A stretch of 64,000 nucleotides of DNA from Cristatella mucedo. Taxonomy: Eukaryota > Bryozoa > Phylactolaemata > Cristatellidae. The position numbers and the translations under genes are program-made. The stretch covers positions 167,725-231,724 of the forward strand of contig WPIO01000235.1 of assembly GCA_009760855.2 (NCBI GenBank), in the 5' to 3' direction. Below, in pieces: positions 10,838 through 22,329 of the stretch. Under the pieces are notes generated by a model. The model did not search any database, was not told the DNA's origin, and worked only from the letters and a program-made list of their open reading frames with translations. The first letter of the stretch is position 1, and each line of letters begins with the position of its first letter.

Positions 10838-13800
10838 TTTTAGCAATCTTATGAAGCTGAAAATAGGCAGATTTGACTGTGGAGCTGATGTGGTCGTCTG
10901 ACAAAAGGTTGCTTTGGAATATGACACCTAGATTTTGAGCTGATTCAACTGGAGATATGCTGGCACAGCCAATTTTAAGCTTCAGCCTTTCCAATTTGTG
11001 AATCCCACGGAGTTTGCCCATAACTAGTAAGTTAGTTTTATCATCATTTAGTTTTAGAAAATTTGCTGCCATCCATGTGCGGATGTCATCAATGCATGCA
11101 GCAAGTGAGTTGAGAGAATTTGAGGTGCTCGAAGGCTGGGAGGGATCAATGCAAAATTACAACTGAGTGTCATCCGCATAGAATTGAAAGCCTAGATTGT
11201 GCTTGGCAATGTAATGTAATGTATCTCCGTCTGTAACTCCACAAAGTCATAAAGACCATGTGGGTGTTACGCAGGAGCGTTTTGTATAGCGCACTCACAG
11301 CCTAAGCGGCTTTCGGTACGCATTCGGTAGCCAACAGACTTCGTCTCACGCAACAAAGAGAAAGTGGGAAGCATAGCTAAGTCAGGAAAGCAGTTTAGGT
11401 AGTGAGTAGCATAGAAGAGGCTCAGGACCGCTGAAAAGGATGTGCCATAGTCGGCAGTTGGAGAGTAGTTATCGTTGCGTAAGAATTGTGGAAGCGAGTT
11501 CCACAGTCTAGGACCTGCAGAGCTAAAGCTTCTGTCGCCAACTGTCTTTAAGCAGAGGAATGGCACAGCTAATTTTTTGTCCACACAGGACCTGAGGGTG
11601 CGAAAAGGCTGAAACTGATGCAGCAGCTCAGCTAGGTATGAAGGAGCCAAGCCGTGGTGGGCCTTGTGGGTCAGCGTAAGAACTTTGCTCTGTATCCTTT
11701 GCTCAACTGGCAACTATCCTAGCTGTTCAGCAAAGGAGACACGTGCTCAAACCGCTGGGACTTGAAGACCAGCCTTGCAGCCATATTTATTGTCTGCTGT
11801 AGTGGCATAATAGCTTTCTTTGGCAGCCCAGCCAACAGGGAGTTACAGTAATCAAGCCGAGGCAGAACTAGAGAGCTAGTTAAATTTTTTAAAAGCCACT
11901 GTGGGAGACAGCTCCTAGTCTTGGACAGGGATCGGATGTGATGGCTAGCTGTTAAGGCAGTCTTCCGAATGAAGCTTTTGAAATTGAGGCAGCTTTCGAA
12001 CACGACACCTAAATTTCGAAAGTGGTGATGGCCGCACAATGGCATCACCTATTACAATGGCAAAGCCTTTTAATCAAGCCACGCGCTTAGGGTGTCTTAC
12101 TAGCAGCAGTTCGATTGTATCATCAATTAATTTCAGGAAGTTTTCCGACATCCAGGATCGAATATCGGCAAGGCAAGCATTCAGTTTCTCAGTTGCCGCA
12201 GCAGATTCCGATGGTTTGAATGACAAATTCAACTGAGTATCGTCAGCATAAAAGTGATATCCTATTCCATGAGCCTTAATCACTTTTCCCAGAGGTTGTG
12301 TATAAATGGAGAACAGCAAGGGACCAAGTACAGACCCTTGAGGGACTCCACGGGTGACCCTTCTCGTGTCTGAGACCTGACCCCCACACGACACGGATTG
12401 AACACGATCACACGAGTAGGATTTAAACCACGCCAGTGCTTCGTCTGCCAGACCGATCGTTGTGCTCAATCTTTCAAGCAGAATTTCGTGATCAATAGTG
12501 TCGAAGGCAGCATACAGATCTCGCAGAGCTAGGGCAGTGACCAGCAAGAGGGAAAGTATAAACCGTGAAAAGAACCGGCCTAGCACGGAGCCCTGAGGTA
12601 CGCCATATTTCAGACGTACCTCAGATGATCTTTGTCCATTCACGTCAATATTCTGGAGTCTCCCACTGAGATAGGACCTGAACCACTGCAGAGCAGTGCT
12701 AGTGATGTCCAGGCTAGTTGAGACGCGCTCTAGAAGAACTTTGTGATCGATGGTATCAAAAGCTGCCGAAAGATCAAGCAAAACAAGCACAGACACTTTA
12801 CCCTTGTCTGCATTCCTAAGTAGGTTGTTGCATACCCTAAGCAATGCTGACTCTGTGGAGTGATTAGCTCTAAAGCCAGACTGGAACTTACTAGCAAGCT
12901 GTGAGGTTTCGATGTGCGAGTTCAGCTGGTCCACCACGACCCGTTCCAGTGTCTTTGATAGGAATGGTAAAAGGGAGACAGGCGGTAGTTGCTCAAGTTC
13001 TCTGGGTCAAGTGTTGATTTCTTGAGAAGTGGCCTGACTAAAGCTTTTTTGCAAGGTGCTGGGACATGACCTGAGGCTAATGACATATTAATGATATTAG
13101 TTATGCATGGCAGCAGCAGATCAATGCAAGGTAGGAGCAGGACAGTGGGAATAGGGTCCAGAGGACTTGTTGTCTTCTTTGTTGATCAAGATACGAACTT
13201 CAGGACTAGATCACCAGGAACCTGCTTAAATGTAGTCATTGAGGTGCAGCCAGAAATCGGGGAAAAGCATTCTAGTGGAGATGTTGTCATCCCAATGATG
13301 GATTCCATGATCTTGTCTATCTTCCTCACAAAGAATCGAGAGAAGCGATCGGCTAGATCATCACAAGGATGATCAGGTAAGGAGCTAATCTCGGAGCGGT
13401 TAAGGAGATGGTTTATCGTCGACAACAAAATTTTTGATTGTGCATAAGTGATTCAACAATGTTTCTATAGAAGCTAGACCTGGCCTTTGCTAGGATCGAT
13501 TGGTACAACCTACAGTAGTCTTCACATGCCTGTCGATGGAGAGTCAGTCTAGATCTTTTGTATTCTTTTTCAAGCTTGAGCTTTGTAGACCTGGCTAGGT
13601 TAATGTCTGTGGTAAACCATAGGCCGTCTGGGCCGGGGGGGGGCGCATAGTGCACTTTTTCAGAGGTGAAAATTCGTCGAGCTTGTCAGCTAGTGTCGTG
13701 TTGTAGCTATTTACCAATGATGACAGATCGGAGGGATAACTGAGCAGCAGAGGCAAAGCAGATATTCTCACACGCGCAGCATCGACGTCAAGGGTCTTGA

Positions 13801-13995
13801 GGTTTCGCGATTCACAGGTTATTTTAGAGGAGGATGTGGGCACACACTGTAGATTGAATGAGATCTGCATGTGGTCAGATAAGCAGGATTTGGTTATAAT
13901 TGGTGATGAAAAAGTGCAGTTGTATGAGAAAATCTGGTCGAGAGTGTGAGCCTTGATGTGAGTAGGGCCATGCACATGAGCGACACGAGACAATG
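10838..13995 (-). mobile_element. LINE-A copy (endonuclease C-terminus to reverse transcriptase), split by LINE-C
   Basis: Minus-strand LINE-A. The endonuclease end and linker lie at 13413-13993 (HVHGPTHIK, SDHMQISFNLQ), the RT fingers at 12546-12937 (SALLRVCNNLL, DLSAAFDTIDHKVLL, YGVPQGSVLG), and the post-palm part at 10838-11212 (LNDDKTNLLVMGK). The 11213-12545 interval is a nested LINE-C. The LINE-A sequence breaks after a codon run ending CTTGCTG and resumes at ATTGCCAAGCACAATC. The 3' end is missing. Frameshifts make it a pseudogene. Confidence 0.85.
11213..12545 (-). mobile_element. LINE-C copy inserted into LINE-A
   Basis: Minus strand, 3' end at the short direct repeat (AATGTAATGTAATGTATC on the plus strand). 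The RT palm lies in 12074-12540 with AAFDTIDHEILLERL, GVPQGSVLGPLLF and the catalytic YADD block (YHFYADDTQLNL). Next come the thumb (11719-12048; LPRLDYCNSLLAGLPKKA) and the C-terminal region (11267-11713; VGDRSFSSAGPRLWNSLP). It is 5'-truncated inside the palm, and small frameshifts separate the three parts. Confidence 0.85.
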
Positions 13996-14029
13996 AGTCA
14001 GATTGAGCATGCTACCACTGAACATTCGT

Positions 14030-14110
14030 GATCATGCTTTACTTACAGCTGCCTAGAAAGAGATTAGGTTCTGTGATGGCCAAGTACAATTTTATTGTAA
14101 TTAATATTAT
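14030..14110 (+). mobile_element. LINE/SINE 3' tail fragment
   Basis: CTGCCTAGAAAGAGATTAGG followed by TTCTGTGATGGCC and an AT-rich end corresponds to the shared LINE-A/SINE-1 3' hairpin. Too short to assign further. Confidence 0.45.
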
Positions 14111-14652
14111 CACTATTAAACACCTTTGATGTTAGTTATGGGCTTGTACGTATTTCCTCTTTTTCAGATATTTGAATTGTTTGCTCTTCATTTAAACTCT
14201 CAGGCATCCTCTCCAAAGCGCGTATCCATCGGGATTAAGCTTAAGCTTAATTGAAATATTTTGGTAATTTAACCTCAGATCCCATATACCGATGGTCTAG
14301 AACTGAGGTCGGCAAAATCAAGTATGGAAGCCAGATCGGGCTTAGCTAGTGCTCCAGTCAGGCCTAGCGGCCCCTAGTTATTTATTGATAGATCCAGCCT
14401 TATTGATTTGTCGTGGTTTTCTTCCCGTTCACTATAGAGGTACTTTGACTTACGGGTATTCCAGCTAAAGAGTTTTCGAGTAACGAGCCGTCTCTCGGCT
14501 GCTTTTTGCTTTGAGTTGGGAGCTAACTGATATTGTGCTTGATTGTGCTTCGCGCGTTTCGCAGTATGATTGTAGCACTGCGACTCTGCTTTGTGCACAC
14601 GTAACGGCGGCAGCCCTTAGCCGTAATACATTTTCATCAGAACGTGTTATCC

Positions 14653-15174
14653 CAGAGGTCGGCAAAATCCGGCCTTTATGCCGGATAGGCCATAGCTAGC
14701 ACTCCAGTCCGGCCTAACGCCAACCTAGTTATTTATAGTTGGATCCAACCTAATAAATAATAATAATGATAATAATGCATTTGATATAGCTCCAGGGAGA
14801 AAATTCAATCTCTTCCTAGGCAACTTACATTTGCTGCATAAGAAGCACGATCGAATGGTTAGTAATGGAATGGTCATAGTTGTATCCCTTCATTGCAGCT
14901 GGTTGCAGTTTAAACTGTAGCCCATGCTTATTTTTAGAAGTGATATTAGGCGCTTGTATGAACAGAAGCACATGGCCGGGTTGAGGTGATAAATGTCTAC
15001 CTGTATAATTGCCGAGGGCGTCTGTGCGTCAGTTGTGGCTTTCGTTTGCTCGTTCGTCTGGCCGCGCCCACTCCGGCGGCGAGGCCCGCAGGGGGGGCGC
15101 GGTTTTTTCTGGCCTATTGTACCTTCTTGACCTCGTGAAATAACCTAGTAATCCGACACATTTGCCGACCTCTG
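14653..15174. mobile_element. Possible hAT-like element with inverted ends
   Basis: The left end CAGAGGTCGGCAAA and right end TTTGCCGACCTCTG are perfect 14-bp inverted repeats of the type seen at hAT ends. A diverged direct copy of the left 100 bases lies at 14303-14405. No matching 8-bp target duplication is visible, and no transposase is encoded. A LINE tail fragment (14755-14880) lies inside. Confidence 0.45.
14755..14880 (-). mobile_element. LINE 3' tail fragment
   Basis: AATAATGATAATAATGC then CATTTGATATAGCTCC, AATCTCTTCCTAGGC, TTACATTTGCTGC in complement matches the LINE-A/B 3' hairpin and UTR start. It is more decayed than most copies. Confidence 0.55.
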
Positions 15175-16013
15175 GCCCACAACTAACTTCTGGCAACACA
15201 CTCTACATGGAATAAACTGCTATTAGACTCGTACAGGTTGCGGTAACCGACAGATGATTTGTTTCCGTGTGCTTATGTGATTCATTTCATGTTACTAGCC
15301 AGATGTCCTACTAGCCGGTATTAAAAAGTGTCATAATTTTTACTGTATGGCGCTGGCTTAGGTATGGTACTTGTTTGCTGTTGCAATCTCGAGACCGTAG
15401 ATGTAACAAACTCCTAGACATATATTCTCTTGCAGTGTGTTCTAAATTGTCTTAGCAGTGGTTGAGGTCACTCTGAGTTGCTATGCAAACGTATTAGATT
15501 ATCACTGTTTAATTCGCCCTTTTTTCATATGGCATTAAAATCTTGTCAGCCTTAGGTTCGAAGCTCTCGATCTGGATTTGGAAGAAGGGTAAAAGTAAAC
15601 GAACTTTTACAAAAGGCTTGCTGTTGTTAATTTAGAGATTACAATATTGGTTGCCTATTTCTCCTTTTTTAAATTTCTGCTTTTGCCAGTCTCTTTGTAT
15701 TATTTAGCTCAGGCAATAGTACTACGGACCTGGCCAATTTGGTGTTTTTCCAGCAGCTTTTCTATAAACTTCAGCGTTTATCCTAAGACGTGTTATTCGC
15801 TTTTTTGAGCTTACCTTTGTTTCTGATTGGCGATCCTGTAGGTTTCTGTGTTGTATCACCTTGCTGCATTTGTGAGCTAGCCCTTGAGTCAGAATCCTAT
15901 TGAATATTTGATAGTTTTATCTTTAAGGCCCGTGCTCGTACGAGGAGATTGAGATCGCCGACAAGTACTTCAAGCGATTAGGTAAGCGAATAGTTTGAAT
16001 GGATTCATACTAG

Positions 16014-16326
16014 TTCACATCCCCTGACCTGACCACATTTAAAAGGAACATAAAAACACACCTATTTAGGACAGCATTTAGTGGGTCCCTGTGATTCGTC
16101 CTTGATGTGCTTATGCGTGCTGACACTGTGCATGCTGCCACTAACCACATTTGCATGCTGACCCTGTGCATGTCACCCCTAACCATATTATTCATTTCGT
16201 TTGTTTTGCAAGCATGATTTTACTTACCATTCAATTGCATTTCACTTTACAGCAAATGTAAAGCGCCTAGAGAGAGATTAAGTTCTCTGAGGGCGCTTTA
16301 TCAAGTGAATTATTATTATTATTATT
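16014..16326 (+). mobile_element. LINE-A 3' end, young insertion
   Basis: C-terminal ORF2 remnant (ACATCCCCTGACCTGACCAC), UTR with GCATGCTGCCAC and GCATGCTGACCC, 3' hairpin (AAAGCGCCTAGAGAGAGATT, CTCTGAGGGCGCTTTATC) and (ATT)n tail. The paralogous site at about 38735-38745 is empty, so the insertion postdates that duplication. Confidence 0.85.
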
Positions 16327-16961
16327 ATTGTTAGCCGTACCCAGCTCAGCGATTCGCCGCCTTTGCTGAAAAGAATGCTATAATTTTCCAATGTCAAAAC
16401 ATCGTTTAGGATTTAGAGTTTTTTGCCTTAGCATTTTGGGGAGCTTCTACCGATTGTTGTCGGCGAAACTTGAATGCGATAATGCCGGGGCAGCTCCGAA
16501 TGCTTAGGTTGGTTTAGCTGAATGGCGTGTCTTGTCGAGAAAATATGTAAGAGCTGGCCTCATACTTGCATCCTGCCTTCCAAACCATCTGCTGCGACAT
16601 CCTGTTCGTCTTATATTCGACATTTAATCCAAGGCATCAATTCCATAACCTGCTTGTCGCATCCAAGATTCTAGGTCGAGTGCTCCTAAACCTAAGCTCC
16701 TACCACTCATTGATGTCTAAACAGGTCCAGGCTGGGTGAAATTGGGTGTGCTCTTTCAGTTGCTGTTCTGTCTGGACCTTCGCAAGTGCTCATCTGTTCT
16801 TGACCAGTCCCATGCAAATTGACTGGCAGGTTATTACTAAAATTTCATTAACAGTATAACAGACAGCCATTTTTTTCTGCTTAGCTTACATTTCGTTGCC
16901 ACGATCTTTTAGGCGCAATAAAAAAGCAGGAAAGTGGTTCTCCAGGAAAGTTTTCAGGCTG

Positions 16962-17175
16962 GGCTGTGGCCTAGAAGGTTGCATCTGTTCGGCTATGAAT
17001 AATATAAGTGAGTTTGGGTTACATGAGAAAAAGTAAAAATGTGTTTGAAATCCTCCCAGTTATCGCGATTCACTGTAGCTCTATGACACTTCGGTTTTTG
17101 TGTTGAAATTCATGGACTGGAGCCCGTCTGCAATTGTAAAGTACCTGAATAGTGATGGGTTTCAACAATAAATGC
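16962..17175 (+). mobile_element. SINE-like element inside duplication copy 1
   Basis: A tRNA-like head (GGGCTGTGGCCTAGAAGGTT) and a 3' part (TGTAAAGTACCTGAATAGTG) correspond to the element at 39350-39480. Copy 1 has extra sequence of about 60-80 bases between head and tail. It was already present before the duplication. Confidence 0.5.
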
Positions 17176-17429
17176 GATACACACGGTAGGGCTGGAATTT
17201 CCAAAAATAAGCATCGGGCTGCGGCCGTTTAGATATGACAATATGGAGAATGGTTTTCCGATTGCGCCCATTTAATATCAGGCTATTTTGCATTATGATT
17301 ATGCACTTTTGTGATGCACAACGGCCCAGTATTAGAGAGGAGCCTGCCATTTTTTCTCTTTAGTTCTGATGCTCTCTCACAAAGCGTGTTTTTGCTCGTT
17401 CATGCTGAGCTTAACTCGGCACCTCGGCA

Positions 17430-18149
17430 CTCGGAAAAACTGACTGCTAAGTGAAGTGTAAACTGATATGAAGCTACTTAATCTGCCTCACTGAGTGTTT
17501 ACCTTTCGGGCATTACACCGACAGCAAATTTATCATCTACCTAGGCCTGCATTTTTGTCATCCGAGAATTGCTAAACATTTTCACTGCGTCCTCAATATT
17601 TCAAAGACGGGCTGGTCTGAGACATTGGACCGCTTCTTAAATTTTGTATGTAAAAACTTTTGCTCACTATAAACACAAGGAATTTCGCGACATGTTGTTC
17701 GGGGAAAGCCTAATGAATTACGCTAGCTGGGACGTGGATGACGCCCTGCTCTGTTAGCTGTGCACCTGGGACAACTCACTTCGGGCTTTAATTCTTGCAT
17801 ACCGTGCGAAGTAACAATTTTAGTGGCTTTGCTGTTACTGTTGTTCGTGATTCATTTGGCTTTAAGACGTTATTTTTCGATTGGGTTATCGTTTTAATCG
17901 GCCACAATCAGCTCCTCGTCAAAGACGATGCAACACTCAGTTGCGATCTACCGACTTTCGTTTGGCGGTCTTATCTTAGTTCTAGAATAGTCTCCAACGA
18001 CATTTCCAAAAATTTCTTATGTAATAGGCTTGTGTTGACGACAGGAAACTTTGAAAATCACATTGACCACCCAAGCAGAAATCTGATACCTTTATTTCTT
18101 GATTGCCTAGAGAAGTTTGACCTGCCCAACCCGTTAGGCATGGGACTTA
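17430..18149 (+). pseudogene. Decayed LINE endonuclease (APE-type) region, copy 1
   Basis: An open stretch (17795-18217, up to 140 codons) contains LTTGNFENHIDHPSRNLIP followed by LFLDCLEKFDL. This resembles the GDFN-H-D--S---FL-LL block of LINE apurinic-like endonucleases. An upstream TWDVDD/HTVRSNNFSGFAV-like part could be the TE-W and GG-VA blocks. A diverged direct copy lies at 19150-19860. Differences from the family motifs and stops in the copy argue against a working enzyme. Confidence 0.45.
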
Positions 18150-18194
18150 TATGGCTACCAGCATGCTCTCTTCGAGAGCATGCTGGTAGCCATA
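18150..18194. repeat. Perfect 21-bp inverted repeat with 3-base loop
   Basis: The left arm 18150-18170 and right arm 18174-18194 are exact reverse complements with loop TTC. The sequence could form a cruciform, or a hairpin in RNA. It sits at the end of the endonuclease remnant and is absent from the paralogous stretch near 19830. It could also be a snap-back artefact of cloning or assembly. Confidence 0.9.
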
Positions 18195-18454
18195 GAAGCT
18201 CATCTGCCACTTCATAGAAGTGACCGTTAAATCAGCTTACCTTACTTTTGCTTAACTCTGTAATTGCATATCACTTCGTGGCCAACGTCTATCATGGGCA
18301 GTTCCATTTTGAAGTTTCGATATTCTAAACGTCTTGCGAAAGGCAGCAAATGCATTTTTATTACAGAGCGTCCTACGTGAGTGCTTCTTCAGTAGCTGTT
18401 TCTTCTAGTGCGAATTTTCAATGTCTATAGTAGTGTATTTTGTATGCTCAAGTT

Positions 18455-18730
18455 AATAAGCGTTTTATATTCTACGAGTTTGCTAGAACACATTTGTGGT
18501 CAGTCGAAGCCGAGATCTTCTAGCTGAGTTTTGAACGCTGTAAAAATATAAGCCGCTAGAGCTCGATTGTACTCTAGACTAGTAGTGACGACACAAGACC
18601 GGTAACCCGTGAGATGTCGGGATCGTTTGCATCTCACGGCGACATGCCCTTTCCGTCTGCACAATGTGTCACATTCTCTCCAGCAGTCTGAGCTGTACTT
18701 ACATGTCGCTCAATACCTCAACTACCGTTC
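18455..18730 (+). repeat. Left arm of a 2.8-kb inverted-repeat structure
   Basis: Reverse-complement match to about 21000-21275. Shared landmarks in order are ATTCTACGAGTTTGCT, GGTCAGTCGAAGCCGAGATC, GAGTTTTGAACGC, GATGTCGGGATC and TCCGTCTGC. The inner end contains a LINE-C scrap (18685-18768; TACCTCAACTACC, ACTTTCTCTTTCTTGC). Confidence 0.7.
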
Positions 18731-19149
18731 AGACTCAGGTATGCCTCTCACTTTCTCTTTCTTGCTTTTCAACCACTTTATTGGCTCTGTAATGCGAACA
18801 GAAGGCTTGCATGGGCAATACAAAACCATCTATTGTAGTGTTGCTAGACTTCGGGAGGGAGGTCGCCCAAGGCACACGGAGACTGATCCGAGAACCAATA
18901 TTAGAGTATGGATGACCTTGGTAAAGACTGAGTTGAAAACGAAACAATGAATAATTACCGACTCTTTCAATTGCACTCCTTCTTCATTGGTTTGAAAATT
19001 AAGAAAGACTATTTGACCGGCAATATCGTCCATTTGCATCGCGAGAGTAACTATTTATGGAAGGCTGCTAGCTCTTAACAAAATCAGCAGATAACAGAAC
19101 GACGAGTGGCATCGGTGATCGCGGAAGGTTTGAACTGCTACAAGAAACG

Positions 19150-19860
19150 TGAAATGACATTCGAGATACTCAGTAAACCTCCCTCTGCGTTTCCTTTACG
19201 GGCATTGTGCCACCTGTAAATTTACTATCTACCTGGAATCGCTGTCCAAGTCGGCCTAAAATTGCGAAATATTTTCACCACAGTCCTCATCCCTCAAAAA
19301 ACTAACCACCCTGAGGCATCGGAGAGCCTTTTAAATGTCAGATGTTAAATGTCGGCTCGCTAAAAAAAGACGGCGAACTTATTATTCGGGACCAGGCAGT
19401 TCAGGGTACTCCTAATTAATTTCTGCTGACCGAGACGTGGATATAGCCATGCTTTGGTGGCTGACCACCAGGTACTAATCAATTTGAGCTATCATTCCAG
19501 CAGACCATGTGTTATGGCAAGTTTTGTTGCTGGGTTGCTTTTGTTGTTCGCGAGTCGATTAGCCCGAATGCCTTTGGCGTTTGACTAGGCCATCATTTGA
19601 TTCCCTGACTATTTGTTGACCATTGAAGACGATGTCAGTCATAATCTATTGATCCTCCTTTACGCAGTCGTGATTTAATCGACCATTTGCGGTAGGCCTC
19701 TGTTGACAGCTGGAGACTTTAAAATCACGTCGACCGTCGAAGCAGTAAGCTGATACCCTTATTTCTTGATTGATAGGCGAAGATTGGCTTATCCAGTCGG
19801 TTAGGCACGTGACTCATATTAATGGTTAGGTTATGGGTCTGGCTTTGACAAGAGACGTCT
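19150..19860 (+). repeat. Decayed endonuclease-bearing segment, copy 2
   Basis: Direct, diverged copy of 17470-18150. Shared landmarks include CGGGCATT, ACGTGGAT, CTGATACC(C/-)TTATTTCTTGATTG and CGGTTAGGCA. It has stops in all frames across the endonuclease-like block, so it is a dead copy. Confidence 0.6.
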
Positions 19861-19869
19861 GCTCGGCTG

Positions 19870-20999
19870 ACTTTGTAATGCGTCCACCGACCATTTTTGA
19901 TGATCGCTTAATATTTTCTGCTGCTGCTGTTGCTGTGCACTTTATATGTGTATATGTGCAGGGTAGTATGGACTTTGACCTGCAACGAAGCGTAACGAAA
20001 TGCTACCTATAGACGATTCAAAATCTAAATAAAGAGTCTGCATATCGAATTTTTAATTATAAGTAAGTGTGCATGCTATCTAATTAATTAAATTAATAAT
20101 TATAATTAATGCTCTAATTAAAGCAAGAAAGTTCTTCTGTCACACGGCAAGATGGCATCCTTCCGTCACTCGGCAAGATGGCACATCCTTCAGTCACACT
20201 GCACAATGATGCCGAGTTGTCAGCTATGACTAGTGAAAGCAAGTCTGCGGGCAGTGAGTGTCTTGTTATACGCAAATTCCGCTGAAGTCAAGCTTTCATA
20301 TCATCCTGATGATCGATTCAAAAAAAAGCTTTCTAAAGTATCGGACAATAACGGTTTCAAAGTAGTTAGAAGCTTAGGTCTCTAGTTATTACAATTGGAA
20401 GTTCGAGCCCTCAAATGAATGAATCAGCGTGGATCATTGCAAGAGGCGTGGATGGCTTTTTAGGTTCTTTTACCAGTATTCTAATAAAGCTATCGAATCG
20501 CCTTTACGATAACTTTAGCTGGTCGGCGGCTCGAGACAAAGCTGCAATACGAAGCTGGTGCTATTTTCTTCCCGACCGCTTATTGGCTAGGAGTGGATTT
20601 GTTATGCGTAATGCCAAATTCACGAACTCTGCAAGCAGTAATCGCAACCGGGCATGCATTTGAACGTAGCCAAGCGATAATGGGCATACGTGGGGGTCGT
20701 GTAATCGAGGAAGTTCTTGACTAGCCACCATTCTGGCTTTAAGAACTCACCATGGTGAAGCTCCTGAGAATTAAGGGTGTAACATGCAAAAGGGGTCGAG
20801 TTCTTGAATGATTTTTGCCAGTCAAGTAGTTTGCCATGTGTAAAAAGCAATGGAGAAGAAGCGCTCTGGTTCGCACCGACGATTGGTCATTTTTTCGCTC
20901 ACAACTCGGTCATTACCAAGAAGTTCTTTCACACTCCAATATCGGACCTCAGTTTCGTCTGGAGCTAGAAAAGCCGCTGAGGAAGTGAGCATGTGTGAT
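19870..20999. other. Centre of the inverted-repeat structure; no recognised gene
   Basis: Mostly AT-rich. A minus-strand frame of 76 codons (20620-20850) and plus-strand frames here show no recognisable domain. A three-unit minisatellite lies at 20133-20211. Confidence 0.35.
20133..20211. repeat. Minisatellite, three units of about 27 bp
   Basis: Three consecutive imperfect units beginning TTCTGTCACACGGCAAGATG, TTCCGTCACTCGGCAAGATG and TTCAGTCACACTGCACAATG. Confidence 0.75.
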
Positions 21000-21275
21000 G
21001 AGGAAGTGAGCATGAATGTAAGTAGCAGCTCAGGACTGCAGGAAAGGATGTGCCACAGTCAGCAGACGGAGAGTTCATGTCAAACTGAGAGGGAAGATCC
21101 CGACATCGTACGAGTTAATGGTTTAGTGTCGTAACTAATACTCTAGCATACTATCGAGCTCTCGTGGCTTATGTTTTTGCGGCGTTCAAAACTCTGCTAA
21201 ATAGATCTCGGCTTCGACTGACCATTAATGTGCTTGAGCAAACTCGTAGAATATATAAACTCGTGCTAACAGAGG
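21000..21275 (-). repeat. Right arm of the 2.8-kb inverted-repeat structure
   Basis: Inverted counterpart of 18455-18730. A LINE-C fragment in minus orientation (about 21010-21075; GCAGCTCAGGACTGCAGGAA) is mirrored by the plus-strand fragment in the left arm, so the LINE scrap was part of the duplicated arm. Confidence 0.7.
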
Positions 21276-22325
21276 TATGCAGCAGACGTTAACTTATTTG
21301 CGTTGCCGTGATATAAGTTATGAATTGGACATGACTGGCTTATCGTTATAATTTTGGAGGCGGTAGTATCGGCCCAGGAAAGGTTTCCTAAAAATTTATA
21401 CTTGAGAAACCCTCACGTTGGACGCTTGAAATAACTACTCTACTTGATAGGACTACAGAAAAAGTTATTTAGGTAATCCGATTGACTTACGATGTCTGAC
21501 CAGGTAATGATATGACGCGAGAACCTGGTCTAAGTACCTATCTTTAAAGACGGTAGGCTGAACGTGTACACCGTAGTGGGCATCTGAGTTATCTGGAATA
21601 AGCTTTTACTGAGTCTGCTCAAAGTCCACCGCTGAAATAATTTCCATACACGAGTGACTTTTTTCGCAGTCGTGAGTTCGGAGTAGGTGATTGAGTGGAA
21701 TATCGACTACTCTAGCTTTACCGTTAGGAGACCAATTTGCGAAGCCCTCAATAGTTTGGAGCGATACAACGCGTGCAACGTTTACACAACGTCTTTCCAC
21801 GGTGCGTTTTGTTTGCCGAGGCGCTGATGTAACAGTACGCTGGCGACCGAAGTGCACGCGTTAGATATTCAGCTCGACAATTAGCACTTCTTCAAAACAC
21901 AGAAACAGTGGGTCCGTATGATGCTCCAACATCATAGCAGGTCTCCATCTTTCGGTAACTCAAACTTGAATTCAGCCTGGCCCACACACATACACACACA
22001 CACATCTAGGCTGTTTCAGCCTCGCAGGTGCATACCTGATTTTCTATACGGCTTCATACACATATCAATATGTGGCTATGCCTCCACAATAGCCATTAGG
22101 TTCGTTGGCTTTCTTTTTGTGCTGAGCTGCTATTGTCATCGTACCCAACACTGACGATAACCTTCGGGTCCGATTGGTCCTAAAAATTAAGCCTGGCGGA
22201 CTCTGGGCTCCGGGTCCCACGATCCAATGACAAGCTTGCAGCTTCATAGGCACATTTCACAACAGCGATTGAAACACATTACGGATTTAGTCGAGACAGT
22301 AATGAAGCAGGTTAGTGGAATGCAG
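21276..22325. other. No recognised gene
   Basis: Short frames only (for example 21606-21857 minus, 83 codons; 21918-22154 plus), without recognisable domains. A short CA run lies at about 21984-22004. Confidence 0.35.
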
Positions 22326-22329
22326 TAGC

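Larger units (their letters stand above)
15360..17345. repeat. Diverged direct duplication, copy 1 (with LINE-A insertion)
   Basis: Matches 38075-39650 in the same orientation over nearly its full length. Landmarks are GATATATTCTCTTGCAGTG-like near 15420, CTATGCAAACGTA at 15481, GGCCTCATACTTGCATC at 16557 and AATATCAGGCT at 17275. The function of the duplicated unit is unknown; no long open frame survives in both copies. A LINE-A 3' end (16014-16326) is present only here. Confidence 0.75.

Noticed and set aside
12039-12236. Plus-strand frame of 65 codons
   Set aside because: Antisense shadow of the LINE-C reverse transcriptase.
17795-18217. 140-codon frame as a host gene
   Set aside because: Its best recognisable part resembles a LINE endonuclease block, and the duplicate at 19505-19860 is full of stops. 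Annotated as a remnant instead.
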